This document shows, piece by piece, positions 10,704 through 22,999 of a stretch of DNA of 64,000 nucleotides. The notes below the pieces were generated by a model that worked only from the letters and a program-made list of their open reading frames with translations, did not search any database and was not told where the DNA came from. The position numbers and the translations under genes were made by a program. The stretch comes from Punica granatum (taxonomy: Eukaryota; Streptophyta; Magnoliopsida; Myrtales; Lythraceae): positions 12,260,001-12,324,000 of the forward strand of contig NC_045131.1 in the NCBI RefSeq assembly GCF_007655135.1. Direction: 5' to 3'. The number at the start of each line of letters is the position of its first letter. Position 1 is the first letter of the stretch.

Positions 10704-13700
10704 TTAACCACGAGGAAGCCGCCGTAGCTCTGAGGCACAGTGGCTAGCTGCACTAGCCAGAGCAGGAATGCCCGAACTCTTTATCTCCGAAACAAAGCAC
10801 TCGACCTTCGAGACCTCTGAGATGGAAATTGACAGAATCATCCCATGCAACAAGTATTGCCTGCAGGAGTAGCTTAAAGCTTGCAGAATTCTCTGCACCG
10901 TGACATGAGAGATGCCCCTGTTCCAGAACTCGAGGATCGGGCTAACCTTGGAAAGGTTAGTCAGGAGACCTGCTGTCCCTTCTCTTGGAGCTGCCTTCAA
11001 CAGCAGTACCAGACATTCAGAAGCTAACCCTGAAATATTTCCTTCACGGACCCGACTTAACTCCAGGAAGACACCTACATTGCTGCTAAAGTCCGCTATG
11101 TCCCTTACTAGCTGATGCTGGCCAGCCCCACCGCTCGCATCCAATGAAATATTACCAATGGTGCTTCCTACAGAACATCGAAGGAAGGAGCGGCAGAGGT
11201 CAAGAGTGGGCTCAATGAAATCCTCCATGTCCTTTATGTGCACATACTCCACGAGATTCCCAATCCTTCTCACTACTTTCAGCTGAGAGAGTAGCTTGGG
11301 CTCTATCTCGGGAGCAGAGGCAAGTGCGAGACAGAGCTTGACATCATTTACATTTGCATTGGAGAGGTCTCCTCTCAAGAATTCGAAGCACTTAGAGACG
11401 ATCTTTTTCTGTAGAATGTCGGGGATCGTAATGTAGTTGAACTCAATGAACATCAAAAGAAGCTTCTGCGCGTACATGGGAATGGGATCCTCGTCCTCAA
11501 TCATCATCGGGTAGAGTGGAAGGAAATGCTGGTTAGAGATGGACTTCAGATCATCTAGTCTCTGGCCTATCTCAGGGGATTCGTTGAAGAAAGTAACCAT
11601 CACATCAAAGAGGATTTTGAGGCAGAGGAATCGGGCATCAGCATCCTTGTTGCCTTTGTATAGATTGGCCAAACTGGGAAGAATTTCACGGATGAAAACA
11701 TCAGAGCTTTCAAGAATCCAAGCAGACTCCTCTGTCGTGGCCTCGATGACTCGAAGAAGAGACAGCTGGAACTCATCCCTCCCCTGAAGTTCACAATAAT
11801 GTTAGTATGCAGCTGCATATTTGGCTCTTTTTGATCCCTAAACAAATCTACCCCACGCCTATTTCACTATTTGCAGGTATATAATTTGTCTAAGACAAAG
11901 ACAGGCACACGAAAAGGGATAGATAGGGAAAGCTATAATTTGACAAGGGTCCAACATCAGGTCACAAGAGTCTTCACCAAATCCGTTCCACCTTGATGGT
12001 GCATTTTTTGCATTATTAGAAAGGGTCAATCTATGGAACAAGGGTTTAACATAAACATAGAAGCTCCAAGTTTGTCGTGAGCATTCTTGTTTTAACTTCT
12101 CTTCAGGAACACGAGGCAATACGAATCGATTACATGTCTCTTCAAAGAAACATGAAATTTGACTACAGTAAAAAGTTTTTAAGAAGAAATGGTATTTAAA
12201 CTTATCTGTTCTAAGGAAAAACAATGTATTAAAATTGAACTTCAGCCAGTGTCAGGTTAGCTACTTACCTGAAATGGGTTCTCCACCAACTTTATTATCT
12301 TGGCCAGCTGCTGTAGAACCTGACAGTTGACCACCCTGTGTTTGAAAGCAGCGCTTCCTAGGAGGTTAAGAATAATGGGAAACAAATGGATGTTTGTCTT
12401 TGGTACTGTTCGGCTGTTGAGGGGAGACAGACCATGTCTTCTTCCTCCCATCATCTGTTGGATATCTGCAGCTACATTCTCAAGCAAAGTCGGAACAGTG
12501 GAGGCCACAACATGTAGAGATGCAGTCAGACACTGCTGGAGATAGTTATCCTTCTCTTTTGCTACTCTGTCCACTGCAGAAATTACCTTTGCACTGCAGA
12601 AGAAGTGTGAGAGCCATCTCTTGCCATTCTTACAGAGAAGTGCCACGAGGAGGAGTGCTTTTCCCTTTAGAACTTCAGTACCTTGCTCAATAAGAGAGAT
12701 GAGACAAGGTACGAGATTCTTCTCCTCCATCAACTGCAAAAGATGCCGACCTATGTTTGTGAATGTGTGGCTCCCAAGCATGGCCATGTTTAGGAGATTT
12801 AGACTGATCTGCTGCTCACGCGGACTGCCCTTAACAAGGGACGATGTGATGTCTTTAAAAGAGAGCTTCTCTATTACCCATTGAATACTTGGAGGACTAA
12901 AACGAACAAGACGGACCAAACAAGACCCTGCTGTTAGCCTTACACTCTCCTGCTTCCCTGGGGCTCTGTATATATAGCACAGGTTACTGATCACATCTTG
13001 GCTGGTGAAACGATTTGCCCAATAAGCTCCCTGACTGCAGATATTCTCAATTGTTCTCAATGCATAAAGTTGGGTCAGGTCATCCTCTCCTTTTCGTAGA
13101 ACGGATGATACCAGAGAAATCAATGAATTTGGGACCTGCAATAGAGGAAAAGCCTTTATACTTTGAAAGAGAAGAAACGATTGAAAAAACAGTTAAAAGA
13201 GGCACATATTGTCCCAATCTGACTCAACAAGATGATGCCTTAGGAAATCCCTTTTGTAGTTCAGTTTCCACCACCAAAATATTGACATGGTGGTGAACTG
13301 GGTCTAGAGTGAACAAATTACAAAGCTTACCTGCCAGGTAGATGCAGAACGACCATCCTTCATGGGAGACTCTGTGGTGTTATCTTTGTTCTGCTCATTC
13401 TGCGTGGAGATGTAGAAGAGCAGCTCACCCAATGCAGCCATGGAAAACCTCCTGACCTTTTCCTGGCCATCTCGTAGGGCTTCGGTAAGTGAACTAATAA
13501 TTCCGGAGTGCGATAAATCATCCTCTATGAAAGTAGAGTGCCGAATCAACAAGCCAATAAGTGAGGCAAATTGAACACGCAAAGCATAAGCCTTTGAGAC
13601 TCGAAGCAATTTAACAAGGACAAGCATTATTGGTCCATTGGTCAAGATATTTGCTGCATCCGGATTACTAGTCAGCATTTCAAGATATCTAACAACATTC

Positions 13701-16700
13701 TGTTTCTCTCCACTACTTGTATTTCCTGTGAAAATAGTTACGATTTTATTGCTCAATGCATCCTGCTGCCCCTTCGACATCTTCACAAACTCAGATGCTG
13801 GCAAGGCCTCAAAAGGAAGTGAGGGAAATGTCTCTGCAGCTCTATCTGCTTTTCTGCTAGGCATTACAGGTCTGACTGAGAGATCAGATGGGTGCCACAG
13901 CATTTCAGAGAGATTGCTAGGTGATTTTGAAGAGTCATATTCATGAGCAGGTGCTGAAATTTCCTTAGTTCTTTGAATTTTCAGCTGAGGACTACTGCCA
14001 GGGGTATTAGTAGAAACTGAAGTGTGATCCAAAGGAGATTCCTGTTCAAGTACTCTTTGATCATCTGAACTAGGCACATTAGGAGCAGGAGAAGTATCAA
14101 TTTGCATATCTACTTCCATATCTTCCTCTTGTATCTGATTCTGATTTTCACTTACAGGATTGTCGGCAGGGCTAGAATCAGGGATCTCAGAGCCATCTTG
14201 CTCTTCATGTGCTTCATCTTCGGCATTCTCATTGAAATTAAGCTCCATATCAGTGTTTTCTATTTTGACTTCAGAATCATTCTCTGGGCCACCAGGCAGA
14301 GGCCTTCGATAGTTCTCCTTGTCATTCTCCTTCTGCAAGTTCAATTTTGCTATTCTTGAGAGCCTCAGAAGATTCACAGCTCTTGTTGCTTTTGAAGAAT
14401 CTTTATGTTTTTCCTCCACTCCTCTTCCAACAGTCTTCGCCTGCATTTTTCGAGCACTTAGTGCAGCTTTTGTAGGTGTCTCATAACCTCTTGCGCCAAC
14501 AACAGAATTCTCATCATGCTTTGAACGCCCTCTAGCATCTTTTTCACGAGGCTTTGGAGGAGTCTTGTTTTTGGTAGATCTATCCCCATTATGCTCTGAG
14601 AGGCATGGTTTAGCACGGAGTGCCACCATACTATCAAAGGCAGGCTCAGGGGGCAGAGGCACTGCAGTGAACTTGGTTCTCCAAAAAGCATGCCCACAAA
14701 GTTCTGGCCATTTTATTCTTTCAGCAGGATCCTTTATTAAGAGAGAGCTTATCAAATTAACAAAAGTACGGCTTGGAGTTCCAGGGAGGGGTGGAGTTGG
14801 ATCTGAAAGGATAGAGTTCACAAGCTGCGTAAATTCTTTGCCCACAAAGGGAGGTTTCCCTGTATAGCACTCATAAAGGACACATCCAAGGGCCCAAAAA
14901 TCAGAAGCATAAGAATGTACGCCATCCTCAAACAGCTCAGGAGCCATGTAGCTCGGTGTTCCACGTTTTGCTTGCGGCAGCTTCAAAGGAAAACACTCCA
15001 GTCAAAAGTTGATGCAATTACAGCAAATCTGAAAGCTTTTGAGCCCCTAAAAGTATTTTATCAGTTCAAATGTACAAGTGTCGCAAAAGAATGGAAACAT
15101 ACCAATGAAGGAGTCCTTGATACGTCAGCTGATTTTCTAGCCAACCCAAAATCGCATAGCTGCCAAGGCAGAAAAACTAACTCAATGGACAAATCAAAAG
15201 AAAAGGAGTTTGGGTAAAACTAACTAAATCCAGTACCTTTGAACGTCCATTTTCATCCAGCAGGATGTTTGATGGTTTTAGATCACAGTAGATGATGCCT
15301 TGAGAATGTATGTACCTGATAATGATGACCATCATAAGAGGAGAAATCCAAAATTAGGAAACTACTTGGTTCCTCACACTGGAAAAGAAAAATATATTAT
15401 AGTGATTAGCATATCTTACTGCAAAGCTTTGACAATATCGTAGGCAAGCTCATAAACTGATTCTTCAGGCAGCTGTCCATCCTGAGAGAAAATAGTAATT
15501 TTGTAATGCTTGCATACCAATGTTGGCCCCATCCAAATTCCTTGCCAACTGAAAAGGGGATGGCTTGCATCTTAATTTTATTGATGGCCTACCTGTCGTA
15601 GTAAACTAATCAGATCCCCTCCTACGCAGTATTCCAAAACCAACCACAGGTGAGCAGAGGATTCGCACCTAATCGATCCAAAGACAGCAACTATGCATTA
15701 AATGTCAAACAATTGGGAAGCTGCAATCAACGAAGTGAGCAGAGGGATCCCCGAGGCACCAACAATGCCCAAGACTGGAAATAAGTTGAATTTACTGAGC
15801 ATCACAACACCCTACCAGGAGTAGAACTTCAAAACATTTGGATGATCAAGAGAGTGAAGAATCTTAACCTGCAAAGAAAAAATAAGTTGAGGATTCAAGT
15901 TGTCTCAGGTATATATTAAACACAAAAGACTTCGTTTTTCATAATTATATATAATGAGAAATTGGGTACCCTGAGGCGTGACATTCATCATGCATCATAT
16001 GCCCGACAAGAAAGATATACTCCCTCTAAATCGCCCTTCAAAGCAGACATTGAGAAATTCATGTCGCCGGGCATTCAAAAGGTCAGTTGGTTGACTGGTT
16101 ATTCACAGACAGATGTACTTGATGAACTAATATATTGTTTATTCAAAATTGAAGTAGATAAATCTTGCTCAATTTGATGATTTTCTTCTTCCATCATAAC
16201 CTTACTTACCAACTTCTCCGGTCAACTGAAAGAATCTCGTCGATGAACTAAATGAAATTGCAGTGTTGTTGATTCAAAATCAAAGTAGATAAGGCTGTAA
16301 TCACTCCTAGAAGAGTTACACTCCTTCCAAAACTGAAGAGGAGAGAAGGGAAACAAATATCAAATCAAAAACAAAAATAAGAAGAGATGAATTGGTCAAC
16401 TATTTCCAAACCGTGGATGCCATGTATGGAAACAAAGGGAGAGGCATCATTCGTGTAAATGCTTTCAGGTTATATGACTATCAAAGCACACGGAATGGAA
16501 TTCGCAATTTAATAGATCGGGTTTTTGATAGTTTCTCACAGAGGTTTGAACTTAATAACGCTCAAATTTCTTAAAGGTAAGGGCCTTTTGAGCAATTCTA
16601 GCCCTTTCGGCAAGCAATGCCAGCTCTTTAAATTCCAGTAGCCACGGATTAGGTCAGAGTTAGTTGGAATCCACTCGAAGGCCGAACGGAGAAACTAAGC

Positions 16701-17010
16701 TGAAATTGAACCAACTACAGCTGCCCAAGGAAAAGATCGAGCGAATTAACCAGCTAATCAAGCAGCTCAGCACTCACCTCCTGCAGAATCTTGCTCTTCT
16801 GCGACTTGTCCACGCTCTTGATCGCGAAATACTCGATCGTCTTCTTCTTTCTCCCCTTGTACACCGTCTGCAGGAAAGCGGAAGGAGCAGATTCGTGAGA
16901 CTGAGTGTGAGGGCGGAAAATGGAAGAGATGCCGAGGGAGGAACAGAGCAGCAGGGCGTTACCGAGTGCTTGCCATGGCCGATGGCCTGGTAGACGTGGA
17001 ACTTGTTCAT
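10704..17010 (-). CDS. RUK: RUNKEL-type protein kinase-like protein with HEAT/ARM repeats (ULK4/Fused family)
   Basis: Ten exons on the minus strand join in frame to 1353 residues, close to Arabidopsis RUNKEL at about 1366. From the start they are 17010-16963, 16867-16778, 15868-15816, 15668-15593, 15481-15420, 15315-15237, 15159-15103, 14980-13331, 13135-12269 and 11783-10704. Residues 1-260 form a kinase fold. The Gly loop is IGHGKHSTVYKG, the Lys motif is FAIKSV, DFG is intact (LCDFGLA) and APE is present (YMAPELF). The catalytic loop reads [10 protein letters not shown], with Tyr-Cys where HRD kinases have His-Arg. An acidic linker follows, then about 800 residues of helical repeats (for example [17 protein letters not shown]). 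In Arabidopsis this microtubule-associated protein supports cell-plate expansion in cytokinesis, and the kinase part may be inactive. The in-frame ATG at 14986 is intronic and not the start. A GA-rich (CT on the sense strand) leader precedes 17010. Confidence 0.95.
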
Positions 17011-17082
17011 CGGAACCAGCCCGGAGTCGGCCGAGGACTGCCGTCCAACGTCCCGATCTGAGGACGAACAGAGATAGAGTGG

Positions 17083-17140
17083 AAGAGAGAGAGAGAGAGA
17101 GAGTGGTTTCCTTTTCGGAAGTGACAGGGGGAAATGGGGA

Positions 17141-17186
<46 letters not shown>
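17083..17186. repeat. (GA)n microsatellites in the RUNKEL 5' leader/promoter
   Basis: Two GA tracts lie at about 17083-17104 and 17138-17186, separated by unique sequence. They sit 70-175 bases upstream of the RUNKEL start codon and read as (CT)n on the sense strand. CT-rich leaders are common in plant genes. Confidence 0.85.
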
Positions 17187-17190
<4 letters not shown>

Positions 17191-17318
17191 ATGGGCGGGA
17201 ATAAAAAGGGAAATTGAAAATCAAACTTGAAAATGGGAGAAAACGGCTGGCGAATAAGGAAATCCTTGTAGCCAAACAGGGGAGTTCCCCTTTTCCGATA
17301 TCATCGGACTTTTTGACA

Positions 17319-18060
17319 GGGGGTGTTTGGTTCGCTGTAATCTTTGCGACACATTTTATCCCATTTGGACGTAAAATGAATCACTATAATTCCTTTCTCG
17401 GGTAAGGATTTTACAACCGCTATTATGTTTGGTAATGGAGTTTCCATTACAACTCCACTCCATTTCATTTTTTTCTTTAAAAATTTTACTCTACTCAATT
17501 TTTTTTTCAAATTCAACCATATAATCATTATTATTTTATCTTTTTCTCATATTTAATAATAAATTTTTCACGTATTTTTTTAACTATTATTACATTAATT
17601 TATTAATATTAAATTCTTCCACTCCGCTCCATTTGTTTATTAATTCTATAATATAATTGTTATTTTTAATTTTTTCTTTTCTTTAATAATAAATTTTTAC
17701 ACGTACTTTTTCGTAATCATCATTACAATCTCATTTAAATATATAGTTTAATAATTGGAAGTAGTAGTGTTTGGTAATAGAATAGAATTATACTCTACTT
17801 TCCTTTACATGATAAATACAAAAGTAGTTGGTGGAATTTATTTTTTTTAAAATTGTTATAATGATAGTTATAAAAAAGGTATATGAGAGAATTTATTATA
17901 AAATTAAAGAAAAAAATAAAAATAATAATGAATAATTGAGAGAATTTAAACGTATTGATTTGCAATTGAATAGTCGTGCTGGTTTCCAATGTGATAATTG
18001 GTATTTATGACCTAAAATGCAATGGAATAATCCTAAAACTACATGTAAGACAAATATGGA
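17319..18060. repeat. AT-rich MITE-like sequence with repeated TGTTTGGTAAT motifs
   Basis: TGTTTGGTAATGGAG near 17427 and TGTTTGGTAATAGAA near 17770 recur. The part at about 17505-17650 is an inverted match to about 21765-21905 (CAATATAATCATTATT, TTTTCTCATATTTAATAATA). This is the texture of AT-rich inverted-repeat elements. I could not fix clean ends, and no gene is present. Confidence 0.4.
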
Positions 18061-18067
18061 GCAACTC

Positions 18068-18300
18068 ATTCATTCACCGTAATAAACCAGTGGTACAAAA
18101 TCTTTACAGATATAACAGTTTGGTACATAACCTTTTTTTTAACAATAATTTGGTACAAAACCTTCTAAAATGATACAATCAACTACATTTCAACAATTGG
18201 AATTTGACGTGGCAAATAATGTCTTCTAAGGATATTTAATGTGGCTAAAACAATAAAATAAAAAATTAGTTTTCAAGATTTTAATTAAAATAAAACAAAC
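18068..18300 (+). repeat. dispersed repeat 'TTTGGTACAAAA', copy 1
   Basis: The sequence from GGTACAAAATC through AACAATAATTTGGTACAAAACCTTCTAAAATG to the AT-rich tail aligns colinearly with 20916-21145 in the same orientation. Both contain several phased TTGGTACA motifs and GACGTGGCA. No coding content is visible. Confidence 0.65.
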
Positions 18301-18301
18301 A

Positions 18302-18635
18302 AAAATGAAAGGGCAAATTACAAAAAAAACCCAAATTTTGTAAAAAATCTCAGTTTTGTCCTAAATTTTGTTTTGTAAAAAAAAATCATAAATTTTCTAA
18401 AATGTCTCAAAAATGACCTCCGTTATAACTTCTGTCAATTTTTGCTGCTGATGGTGGGTCTCTTTAACAGTCCACGTAGGTCACACGTAGGCAAAAATTG
18501 ACGAAAGTTATAACGGATGTCATTTTTGAGACATTTAGAAAACTTATGGTTTTTTCTATTACAAAACAAAATTTATGACAAAATTGAGACATTTTACAAA
18601 ACTTAGTTTTTTTTTGTAATTTACCCAAAATGAAA
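18302..18635. mobile_element. Mutator-type foldback MITE with 9-bp target site duplication
   Basis: The element spans 18311-18626 (316 bp). Its left arm (GGGCAAATTACAAAAAAAAC) is matched, as reverse complement, by the right arm (GGGTAAATTACAAAAAAAAA) across about 135 bases each side. The arms nearly fill the element, leaving only a short loop around 18450-18485. A perfect 9-bp direct repeat AAAATGAAA flanks it at 18302-18310 and 18627-18635. A 9-bp target duplication with long terminal inverted repeats is the mark of Mutator-like elements. There is no open reading frame, so it depends on a transposase elsewhere. Confidence 0.85.
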
Positions 18636-18712
18636 TTTAAAAAAAAAAACTCTCCCTTTTGCTCTCCCTGTGAAAAAAGTCTTATATGTAATGGTTATAC
18701 AAGGTAAAAAAG

Positions 18713-19799
18713 AAAGGGGTGTGCACAGACACCAGGTATACCCGAAATTGGTCGGAACCTACCCATTAGAGTAAAGTTCGGGTAGCTGGTATTGAAAATA
18801 AGGTAGGGTCAGGGTATTAAAATAAGAAACCGGTGAAAATCAATTCTGATTCCGGTTCCTGCATATAGGATACCCAAAATCGGTACCCGGACCCGATTAA
18901 TAGTTACTAATTAAAAAAAAAAAAGGAAAGTTAGTGAAAGTCTGAACTCTTTCACGAAACTAAACGAAAACCTAATGTCGATTTTTCTTTCTCCTCTCTG
19001 TCTCTTCTCTAATCTCCAGCCTCTAGCATTCCCCTTACTCGATTTCGAGCTCCAATCCAACCCAGGCGTCTCCAATCTCCATCTTCTCTTTCTCTCTCTC
19101 GCTATTTGTTTTTTGCCTTCTGTTCTGCTATTTGCTCCGTCCCGACGTCCCCTGCTCTAAGCTAGAGCCTCCCTTCGTCTCCACCAAAGTAAACTTTCTT
19201 TTTTTTGTTGGTTTTTGTTTTCCGGCGTCTTGGTGCAACAGCCGATGGAGAACCTAACAAAGGAATCAGGTCTTGGTTAGACTTATCACATATCAATTGT
19301 TAGATCCGTTGGCATTATTCTAATATTTTGGGTTTCCAGTTTTGATAATGGTAGTGTCAAGTCTCCTATAAATTCTGCAGAAGAACTGCTTGATGAAATG
19401 GTTCTTTTAATATGGCTAAACACGTTTTTAGTTTCTATTAACTTTGGATGTAAGGATTGCTTTAAATACTATCATGTATTTGCACCGAGAACTGTTGCAT
19501 ACTTAGATATAGGGGTGGCTTCGCCAGCTTGGATTGGAAGGAGGGGCTTCGCTTTCTAATCATTTTTTGAGAGGTGTATCACTGGCTTGGTGGGGGAACT
19601 CGTAAGAAGGGGGGACGACCGGCCAAATTTACATGTTCCAACATGATACTTGGAACCTATGGGCTTGTGGTAAAATACAAGTTCCGGTTATAGGATTCAA
19701 CATGATAGAGTCCAATTTCAAAATTTTGGAACATGTTCCTTATTGAGTAGAATCCTGGTATCGTAAAAAAAAAAGAGTACCCGAAACTGATCACCCCTA
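18713..19799. mobile_element. hAT-like non-autonomous transposon remnant, copy 1
   Basis: The left end AGGGGTGTGCAC (18713) is inversely matched by the right end GATCACCCCTA (to 19799). Subterminal sequence is full of the GGTACCC/CCGGTTCC-type repeats typical of plant hAT elements (for example CGGTACCCGGACCCG near 18880 and TTCCGGTTATAGG near 19690). Its two ends align with the ends of the second copy at about 38950-39636. No transposase frame remains. A CT-rich leader-like piece at 18970-19190 may be the old transposase 5' leader. GTTATAC occurs just outside both ends, though not flush with them. Confidence 0.6.
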
Positions 19800-20429
19800 G
19801 TTATACCACGTGGCAATGTCACAAGCCAATCAAGATTCACCATATTTGGTTAGTATTATCATAACAAAAAAAAATCCATTTTTGACAAAAATGTAAATTT
19901 TTTATGTACCCATTACATAGAAGACATTCTCCTACATTGTGGGGCTCGGCCCGTCACATGGCGGTATCTTCTTAACCGTAAATAGAATGGGATCGATCTG
20001 CACAGGTCCCATTTTATTTTTCCTCTCCATGGAGAGGAACAAACAGGGACATCCCGAAAATGCGATCGGGCCCCTCTCATTAAAGATGCTCTAATGCTCA
20101 AGAATGTTCATTCTTTAGACAAGAGGTTCAAGGATAAAGATGTGATTAAACAAGTGATAGTCCAATTTGAAACTCGACCTCGAAGAAACAACATGTAGAG
20201 ACACAAGGCAAGAACAAAAGTGGCGCTCAACATGATAGATCTCTAAAAGTAACAATTTCAACCCGTTATTTAACACTAGAGTAGCTTGGTTTTTTAGTCG
20301 TAATAACTAGAGTTAAAGTGACCTTAACGTGTTATCCATTAGTCGAGCATTTTGATCATTTTGGAAGCCAAGTTGCGTATGTCCTAGATTCTTCCCTAAC
20401 ATCATTCTTAATTGATATTAGGGCGCACT
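19800..20429. other. non-coding, no gene seen
   Basis: Mixed AT-rich sequence without long open frames or recognisable repeats. Confidence 0.35.
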
Positions 20430-20572
20430 CTTTATGTGATTAGTTTGATCCTTAACGAAGTATAAGTGTGGGCTTTAATAAAGATTGTTTGTCCTTGGGA
20501 TGACCCGACTTGAACTGGACTAATCGAAACTCTTTGAGATTTCGAATACCAGAAGGCACACAAAAAAAGCCC
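20430..20572 (+). mobile_element. SINE family 1, 3' part
   Basis: GATGACCCGACTTGAACTGG, then ACTAATCG, then TTTCGAATACCA and CACACAAAAAAAG follow the 3' half of the family consensus and end in the A-rich tail. The tRNA-like head is eroded. Confidence 0.5.
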
Positions 20573-20915
20573 ACTCGTGCTTGGTCCATTCTTTCTATAT
20601 ACAGGTGGTGAGATGATTTTAGGGTTGAAGTAAGCTGATCAAGACACACATATTAGCCAACTAAAAACTTTGAGAGAGCAAGGCAAAAATAAAGAAAAAG
20701 ATTGGTATAGAGATGAAGATCGCTAAGATGATGATCGAAACCTGTGTATGCTACAGATAAAATTGCCAAGCAACAAGTAAGTAGCCCAACGATCAACCAT
20801 CTTCCTATACTCCTTTAAAGACTCAGAGCAACCCTGAATAGCCTGTGCCACTAGTGGTGATACCCACGCACTCGTGGGGATCAGAAACCATGAAGAAGGG
20901 TAAAATTGAGGTAAA

Positions 20916-21145
20916 TTGTACTGGTGGTACAAAACTGTTTACCGATGTAACTGTTTGGTACAAAATACTTTTTTCGTAACAATTTGGTACAAAACATTCT
21001 AAAATGTTGCAATCAACTATATTCCGTCAATTGGATGTTGACACTGTTAGCATTTGCTGACGTGGCAGATGATGTGTTATAAGGACATCAGACGTGGCAA
21101 AAATAATACAATAAAAAATTCATTTTTACAATTTTAATAAAAATA
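20916..21145 (+). repeat. dispersed repeat 'TTTGGTACAAAA', copy 2
   Basis: This is the partner of the copy at 18068-18300, about 2.85 kb away in the same orientation. It is slightly longer because it keeps a second GACGTGGCA segment (TGCTGACGTGGCAGATGATG). Confidence 0.65.
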
Positions 21146-21654
21146 AAATAAAATAATTAAAAAAAATCTCTCTACTCTTTCTCACTTCTCTTTTGTCCAG
21201 ATCCGACCTTCTCTCTATCTATGGTCGAACTGTGGAGTGTATGCCGATCTTCGAAAGCTTGTGGTCGATGGAAGCTCATTGGAGCCCTTTTTCGTCCCAA
21301 AAACTTCTTCTTGGTCCATACCTTCTCGCAATCATCTTTCTCCGCACCTAAAGTCGAAAAACTTCCCATATCAATTCAAACATTATAGCCTAAATGGCTA
21401 AATCATTTCCAACCAAACAAAATCACGAATAAGGTCAAAACCCATTCACACCATTTGGAAGACTTTTCAGTTTTCTATTTCCGTCAAGATAAGATGTTTC
21501 CCATACCACATAGTAGAGAACTCAAGCTATTTTCCATGACCAAATGGGCAACAACAATGTCTTCCATTGGACATCATCTGAACATGTATAGAAAGCTTAT
21601 ATTTTCCATTGGAACTAAACACTTTCTAGATAAGTTTCAACTTTTCAATCAAAA

Positions 21655-21750
21655 GAGGGTGTAGCATAGTGGTATACGCCATCACCTAGCAACTTAGAGG
21701 TTGCAGGTTCGATACTTAATGTAACTAACTGTACCTTTTTTAGAAAAAAT
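21655..21750 (+). mobile_element. tRNA-derived SINE, family 2, head and short body
   Basis: GAGGGTGTAGCATAGTGGT (A-box-like) and GCAGGTTCGATAC (B-box-like) are spaced as in a tRNA-derived SINE. The piece ends in TTTTTTAGAAAAAAT. Related heads lie at 48963-49035 (+), 50738-50895 (-) and 62379-62455 (-). It does not fold as a functional tRNA. Confidence 0.6.
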
Positions 21751-21912
21751 AAAAAATAATGATTATATTGATGAATTGAGGGAAGAATGGAGTAGATGAG
21801 AGAATTTATTATTAATTTAATAATGGTTGAAAAAAATATGAGTGAGAATTTATTATTAAATGTGAGAAAAAGATAAAAAAAAGTAATGATTATGTTGTTG
21901 AATTAAGGGAAT

Positions 21913-22215
21913 ACTGCCTTGTTTGGCAGACAACTTTAACTCAACTTATTTTCAATTCAACAATACAATTATTATTTTTCCCCTTTTTCTTCATTTTTTT
22001 TATCTTAACTACCATTTAATTCAATTTTTAATACTAAATTATCTCAACTATTCATTACTTTTTTCACAATTCAACAACATAATCATTACTTTATCTCAAT
22101 TATTCATTTTTTTTTCACTTTTTTCCATAATTCAACAACACAATCATTACAATATCAAATAAATATAATTATTTGGAGTTGAACCGAGTGGAGTTAAAAC
22201 ATTCCCAAACAAAGG
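21913..22215. mobile_element. AT-rich MITE with TTGTTTGG inverted ends
   Basis: The left end is CCTTGTTTGGCAGACAACTT with TAACTCAACT. It is inversely matched by the right end AGTGGAGTTAAAACATTCCC with AAACAAAGG. The interior is TA-rich with repeated CAACA(A/C)AATCATTA motifs. The target duplication is not clear. Confidence 0.55.
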
Positions 22216-22687
22216 TTTAGGTGGAGTGGAGTATAGTAGAATTATATTTCGAAAACAAACGGCATTGTCCTCCACCTCATATTCTTTTTCGTTTTTAGCT
22301 GAATTACTTGTTATTTTTCCTCTTTACTTCTTTTCTAACTTTAATTTTTCTTTTTTAGTGGCTTTTCTAGTCAATTTTACTCTCATTCATTCGATTGACA
22401 GAAGCAACAAAAGAAGTAAAAAAAATGATTTTTCTTCAAAATAATTGAATTATTAAAATTAGATTGAAAATTTGTATAAGAAACTAGTTATAAACATTTA
22501 ATTTTAAATTTTGCATCTCAAAATATGAAAAATAAATTTTAAAACAAAATTGTATATTAATTTGATACTCTCTTGAGCCGCCACTTCTCGACAAGATCGA
22601 ATCGAATTTGAATTTTCACCAAGTAGATCTTGAGTAAATCACGAGCAGCCTAGTCTCTACACCCCCAGATCAACTACCGATATAAAT

Positions 22688-22870
22688 CAACAAGGATTGG
22701 TTTAAACGGTTCGGAACTTATTCTTCTTAAGAAATGTTTTCGGGTTCAAATCTTATGAATAGAGAAAATACTTTGATTAAGAGAGTTTTACCTTAGTGGG
22801 CCGACTCGAATTGAATTAGATTAGTCATGACCCATTAGACTTCTGGATATCATATGGTAAACACAGAAGA
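22688..22870 (+). mobile_element. SINE family 1, near full length
   Basis: AAGGATTGGTTTAAACGGTT (A-box-like), CGGGTTCAAATCTT (B-box-like), GAGAGTTTTACC and CTTCTGGATATCATATGG follow the family order. It lies in the upstream region of the J-protein gene. Confidence 0.65.
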
Positions 22871-22999
22871 AAACCACCGATGGAGGGCTAGATTTGTTGT
22901 AAATCGAAAAGTACGTTCACTATTTGTAAAAACATAAAATTTAGGGGCAGATTCACAGAAAAGATAAAGACAGGAATTTCTTGCCATTGACCCAAAAGC

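Noticed and set aside
13304..14986. 560-residue frame starting with Met at 14986 as a separate kinase
   Set aside because: It is exon 8 of RUNKEL with intron bases at both ends. The Met lies before the acceptor at 14981-14982, and upstream exons supply the rest of the kinase domain.
16754..17275. 173-residue minus-strand frame across the RUNKEL start
   Set aside because: Its C-terminal end is RUNKEL exon 2 read through intron 1, and the N-terminal part is translated (CT)n repeat.
21655..21740. Possible tRNA gene
   Set aside because: A- and B-box-like blocks are present but there is no cloverleaf with a matching acceptor stem. Related heads elsewhere in the window show that it is a SINE.
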